Of a stretch of DNA of 64,000 nt, positions 61,030 to 64,000 are shown piece after piece. A model generated the notes under the pieces. It was not told where the DNA came from. It saw nothing but the letters and a program-made list of their open reading frames with translations, and made no database searches. The translations under genes were made by a program, and so were the position numbers. This stretch comes from an uncultured Porphyromonadaceae bacterium (GTDB taxonomy: Bacteria; Bacteroidota; Bacteroidia; Bacteroidales; Muribaculaceae): contig UQLO01000007.1 in assembly GCA_900541865.1 (NCBI GenBank), positions 12,446 through 76,445 on the forward strand. Reading direction: 5' to 3'. Every line of letters starts with the position of its first letter. Within the stretch, counting starts at the first letter, position 1.

Positions 61030-63117
61030 ATGGCAACCTTAGAGAAAATCAGAAACAAGTCGGTGCTGCTATTCATCATCATCATCGTGGCCCTGCTTGC
61101 TTTCATTCTTGGCGACTTCCTCACCTCCGGACGCACATACTTCGGTTCGGGCACGGCAGTGGCCAAAGCCGGCGGCGTGACCGTCGACTACACCGACTAC
61201 CAGAACCGTATGAACCAGATCAGCGAGCAGTACCGCGCCCAGAACCGCGAAATCAGCTCCGACCAGGTATCTGCCGAAGCCATCAACGCCCTGATGGCCG
61301 AAGGTCTCGTAAATAAAGAATATGAAAAGTTGGGCATCGTAGTTACCGACGCCGAGCTTTCGGAAGCCATGTACGGCGCCAACCAGCACCCGATGGCCGC
61401 CCAGATGATTGCCAACCTCTCTCAGGCACTGCGCCTGAACGCACCGGACGCGGCCGCTGTCCACGAGGCCATTTCCAACCCGGCCCGCTACGGCATCACG
61501 GCAGAGGACGCCGCTCAGATAGCGTCCATATGGTCGAACACCGAGAAAGAGCTCGAGCAGCAGATGCTCAGCGAGAAGTTCGGTCGCCTGATGGCCGGTC
61601 TGTTCACTTACAACAACCTTGACGCTCAGGCCACCTACAATGACATCGCCACCACACGCAACATCTCCTACGCCGTCAAGGACGCCTCCACCGTTGCCGA
61701 CAGCGACATCGAATTTTCCGACGCCGACGTGCAGCAGCTCTGGAACGAGCGTCGCGGCCAGTACGCCGTCGACGAGGAGCGTCGCCAGATCGACTATATA
61801 TATGTAGCCATCGAGCCTGACCAGACCGACCGCGTAGAAGCTGAAAACGCCGTTGAGAATGCCCTGCTGGGCCTCAACACCACCGAGGGTCTCGAGGCCG
61901 TAGTCGCCGACACCCGCTTCGTGGTTGAGAACGGCACAGCACCGGCTTCGGCCATCACCAACCGCAGCCTGCGCAACTTTGTTGACACCGCCGCCGTCGG
62001 CGAAGCCGTGACCCTGCAGCGCATCAACGACCAGTTCGTGCTTGCCAAGCTGCTGGGCAAGAGCCAGGGCATCGACTCTCTGAATGTGTCGTTCGCTCGC
62101 GCCGCCACCGCCGATGTCGACCTCGACTCCATTGCCAACGCCATCAACGGCGGCGCCACCGTGGCTTCGCTGACGGCCGCCGGCAACGTGGTGGGCGCCG
62201 ACAGCATCTGGCAGAGTCTGGTTGTGGAAGGCATACCCGCCGAAATGGTCGAGAGCCTCACCAACGCCACCGTGGGCACCGCTTTCGTATACCGCGACAG
62301 CATCAACGGCAACAGCGTGTTCAAGGTTAACCGCCGCCACGCACCGGTCAACGTCTACGAATTTGCCACGGCTACCCTCACCGTCGATCCCTCTCAGCGC
62401 ACACTCGACTCGCTTGTAAGCAACCTGCGCACCTTCGTGAGCAACAACTCCAGCGCCGCCGAGTTTGCCGCCAACGCCGCTGAGAACGGCTATTCCGTGC
62501 TCACCGACGAGGTAGGCGCGTCGTCGACCCGAATCGGCAACGCCGCCGACTCCCGCCGCTTCATAAAGTGGGTTATGGACGCTTCCAAGGGTCAGGTAAG
62601 CCCTGTATTCCAGGACGACCGTCAGAGCTATCTTCTCGCCATCGCCGTGAACAATATCTACGACGACTACCGCCCCTACACCAACCCGCGCATCTACGCA
62701 CAGCTTCAGGGTGAGGCCCGCGACGCCAAGAAAGCCGCCCACCTGATGGACACCTACCGCGGCCAGGGCACCGACCTCGAGTCGTACGCCCAGGCAATGG
62801 GAGTGAGCGTCAACGAAGGCGACGTGAACATCACCAGCCCCTTCCTGCTGAACCTCGGCATCAACGAAAGTGCTCTCAACGGTGCTATTGGCGCTGCTGA
62901 AGAAGGCGAGTTCGTAGGTCCCGTTCAGGGCAAGCACGGCATTCTGGTCTTCAAGGTGAACAACGTCAACACCTCCAACCGCCCCTTCACTGCCGAAGAG
63001 TACGGCCAGATGTTCCTCCGCAACTATATGCCCCAGCGCAACCCGATGGGACTGCTTCTGGGCCGCAACAAGATCGACAACCGCAGCCTTAACTTCGTGG
63101 CTAACCCGGCCGAGTAA
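61030..63117 (+). CDS. ppiD: PpiD-like membrane-anchored chaperone / peptidyl-prolyl isomerase
   Basis: 695 residues. A short cytoplasmic start (ATLEKIRNKS) leads to a membrane anchor (about 11-31, VLLFIIIIVALLAFILGDF), then a large periplasmic SurA-like N-domain (AVAKAGGVTVDYTDYQNRMNQ, EKLGIVVTDAELSEAMYG) and a parvulin-like region near 320-390, followed by a second at about 590-650 (EGEFVGPVQGKHGILVFKVNNV). PpiD assists folding of exported proteins. The length and the anchored layout match Bacteroidota PpiD/SurA hybrids. ATG 61030 is preferred; an earlier in-frame start would add a 37-residue N-terminus that lies in the leader. Confidence 0.9.
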   Translation: MATLEKIRNKSVLLFIIIIVALLAFILGDFLTSGRTYFGSGTAVAKAGGVTVDYTDYQNRMNQISEQYRAQNREISSDQVSAEAINALMAEGLVNKEYEKLGIVVTDAELSEAMYGANQHPMAAQMIANLSQALRLNAPDAAAVHEAISNPARYGITAEDAAQIASIWSNTEKELEQQMLSEKFGRLMAGLFTYNNLDAQATYNDIATTRNISYAVKDASTVADSDIEFSDADVQQLWNERRGQYAVDEERRQIDYIYVAIEPDQTDRVEAENAVENALLGLNTTEGLEAVVADTRFVVENGTAPASAITNRSLRNFVDTAAVGEAVTLQRINDQFVLAKLLGKSQGIDSLNVSFARAATADVDLDSIANAINGGATVASLTAAGNVVGADSIWQSLVVEGIPAEMVESLTNATVGTAFVYRDSINGNSVFKVNRRHAPVNVYEFATATLTVDPSQRTLDSLVSNLRTFVSNNSSAAEFAANAAENGYSVLTDEVGASSTRIGNAADSRRFIKWVMDASKGQVSPVFQDDRQSYLLAIAVNNIYDDYRPYTNPRIYAQLQGEARDAKKAAHLMDTYRGQGTDLESYAQAMGVSVNEGDVNITSPFLLNLGINESALNGAIGAAEEGEFVGPVQGKHGILVFKVNNVNTSNRPFTAEEYGQMFLRNYMPQRNPMGLLLGRNKIDNRSLNFVANPAE

Positions 63118-63139
63118 ATCTGCGACGAACATACCCTTG

Positions 63140-63170
63140 CAGTGCGCCGACCAACCTCGGCGCACTGTTT
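63140..63170 (+). terminator. Terminator of the PpiD-like gene
   Basis: An 11-bp stem CAGTGCGCCGA / TCGGCGCACTG (63157-63167), with a short TTT. The T run is weak, so efficiency is uncertain. Confidence 0.65.
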
Positions 63171-63245
63171 GTAGGTAGCCGCCGGGCGAAGGTGCATTTT
63201 GCGCTACGTTGGCGCGAAGGGTTCGCGGCCGGGCCGCAGAGGCGG

Positions 63246-63350
63246 TCCATACGTTGGCGCGAAGTTCGCGGGCGATATGGAGCGACGGCTTCAGCCGTCG
63301 CCGGGCCGAGGAGGCATTTTGCGGGCCGGGAATCCCTTCGGGATGGGGCG
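63246..63350. repeat. REP-like dispersed repeat, copy A
   Basis: 105-bp unit beginning CCATACGTTGGCGCGAAG, containing the palindrome GACGGCTTCAGCCGTC (63284-63299) and ending with the GGGAATCCC-TTC-GGGATGGGG hairpin. The rest of 63118-63510 holds a terminator, short GGGGTTATCACCCC and CAACCCCTACGGGGTTG palindromes (about 63420-63485), and no credible gene. Confidence 0.8.
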
Positions 63351-63447
63351 AGGTTCGCGGATTTCGCCGGGGTTCGACCCCTATGGGGTCGCGGCCTGAG
63401 AAAGAAGGGCCATTATCCCGGGGTTATCACCCCGCGCTACTATATTC

Positions 63448-63485
63448 AACCCCTACGGGGTTGTCGGGCAGCCCCGTAGGGGTTG
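63448..63485. repeat. Twin CCCCTACGGGG-type palindromes
   Basis: CAACCCCTACGGGGTTG (63448-63464) and the inverse-like GCCCCGTAGGGGTTGG (63470-63485). The pair can fold into alternate hairpins just before the small coiled-coil gene. Confidence 0.65.
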
Positions 63486-63510
63486 GTGGCACGAATCATA
63501 TAATTAATGT

Positions 63511-63825
63511 ATGTTAGGAGAAGCATGGGTGGCAACCCAAAATGCACAACATCGACTGGAGGAGCTTCGCGCACAGCGCGAGCACCTTTTGCAATGGGGC
63601 GAGGATAACCTCCACCCGTTTGTGCTGCAGAAGAAGCTGGCCGAGGTCGACGCCGAGATAAAGGCCACCGAGGACGACCTCTACCACTGGCAGCTTGCCT
63701 ACGACGAGCTTGTAGCCGCAGAGGCGGCCGACATGCACGACGACGAAGACGAGCAAGATAATTCCTTCTCGCGGGAGTTCGACGAGCTTTCGCGCATTCC
63801 CGGCGTCAACGACGCCGACGATTGA
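63511..63825 (+). CDS. Small coiled-coil protein, unknown
   Basis: 104 residues, no signal peptide. Residues about 8-75 are predicted coiled coil (TQNAQHRLEELRAQREHLLQWG, HPFVLQKKLAEVDAEIKATEDDLYHWQLAYDELVAAEA); the tail is very acidic (MHDDEDEQDNS). No family is recognised. The start is ambiguous: ATG 63511 is used, but a GTG at 63529 has a better-spaced AGGAG. The gene is enclosed between REP-like copies, so it could be a cargo or bystander. Codon use is normal, which argues that it is real. Confidence 0.6.
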   Translation: MLGEAWVATQNAQHRLEELRAQREHLLQWGEDNLHPFVLQKKLAEVDAEIKATEDDLYHWQLAYDELVAAEAADMHDDEDEQDNSFSREFDELSRIPGVNDADD

Positions 63826-63837
63826 GGCATCCGCGGG

Positions 63838-63930
63838 CCATACGTCCGCGGCGATATGGAGCGACGGCTTCAGCCGTCGCCGGGCCGCGGAGGCATTTAG
63901 CGGGTCGGGAATCCCTTCGGGATGGGGCGG
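63838..63930. repeat. REP-like dispersed repeat, copy B
   Basis: Same unit as copy A with a shortened left end (CCATACGTCCGCGGCG); 16-bp palindrome at 63863-63878 and the GGGAATCCC hairpin intact. Confidence 0.8.
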
Positions 63931-63946
63931 CGGCTGAAGCCGCCGG

Positions 63947-64000
63947 TCCATACGTTGGCTCGAAGGTTCGCGGCGATATGGAGCGACGGCTTCAGCCGTC
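63947..64000. repeat. REP-like dispersed repeat, copy C, cut by window end
   Basis: Starts at CCATACGTTGGCTCGAAG; the palindrome GACGGCTTCAGCCGTC is the last 16 bases of the window (63985-64000). Confidence 0.8.

Noticed and set aside
63192..63517. Three overlapping short open frames in all plus frames before the small coiled-coil gene.
   Set aside because: They translate the REP-like repeat and palindromes and share no start context.

Overview
The window comes from a GC-rich member of the Bacteroidota, most likely order Bacteroidales and plausibly Muribaculaceae. The reasons are a SusC/SusD pair, type IX secretion (T9SS) genes (porU, porV, porZ, plus gldH), Bacteroidota-type promoters (TTTG, 19-21 bp, TAnnTTTG) before several genes, DUF2851, BspA-like surface proteins and tail motifs of the type seen on T9SS cargo. 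The family-level assignment is inference. There is no rRNA, phage, integrase, transposase or CRISPR array.

Layout. 1-7.5 kb: the end of a polysaccharide-utilisation operon (susC truncated by the window edge, a SusD-like lipoprotein, two further lipoproteins, one with a PKD domain). 7.6-12.7 kb: a secreted GHL10-type glycosidase-like protein, a small lipoprotein, an intergenic repeat block and a secreted protein with starch-binding-like modules. 12.8-16.0 kb: a sugar-phosphate isomerase, a degenerate PfkB kinase, ribH, two small envelope proteins and a SUI1-like factor. 16.1-20.4 kb: a coiled-coil protein, zapA, a candidate structured RNA (6S-like), rny, a RicT-like PSP1 protein and gldH. 20.4-27.3 kb: a HAD phosphatase, an M24 peptidase, CCA-adding enzyme, tRNA-Gln, an rRNA m5C methyltransferase and an ABC exporter.

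27.3-41.2 kb is a continuous minus-strand block: nadA, leuS, rdgB, porZ, a conserved hypothetical, rex, a degenerate FAH-like gene, porU, porV and ispF. trmD (plus) follows. 42.05-43.4 kb is the most information-rich non-coding stretch: an inverted pair of about 150-bp hairpin-forming repeats, then a cluster of DnaA boxes that I read as the chromosomal origin (oriC), then a promoter and a TPP riboswitch. Genes point away from this site on both sides for about 14-16 kb, apart from trmD.

43.4-49.7 kb is the riboswitch-controlled thiamine operon: thiS, a TenI-ThiE fusion, thiG, thiH, thiF, an uncharacterised methyltransferase, tenA and thiD. thiC is absent from it. 49.8-51.7 kb: two tandem BspA-like repeat proteins. 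51.8-59.7 kb: lepA, an uncharacterised membrane protein, a GH31 enzyme, riboflavin synthase and DUF2851. 59.7-63.1 kb: a membrane acyltransferase (minus) and a PpiD-like chaperone (plus). The window ends in REP-like repeats that share an identical 16-bp palindrome with the block at 10.9 kb.

Biological links: the T9SS parts and proteins with sorting-like tails occur together; the Sus genes, starch-binding-like protein and GH31 enzyme all point to surface glycan (partly alpha-glucan) use; ribH and ribE make the last two steps of riboflavin synthesis from separate loci; thiamine genes, nadA and Rex give the region a cofactor theme.
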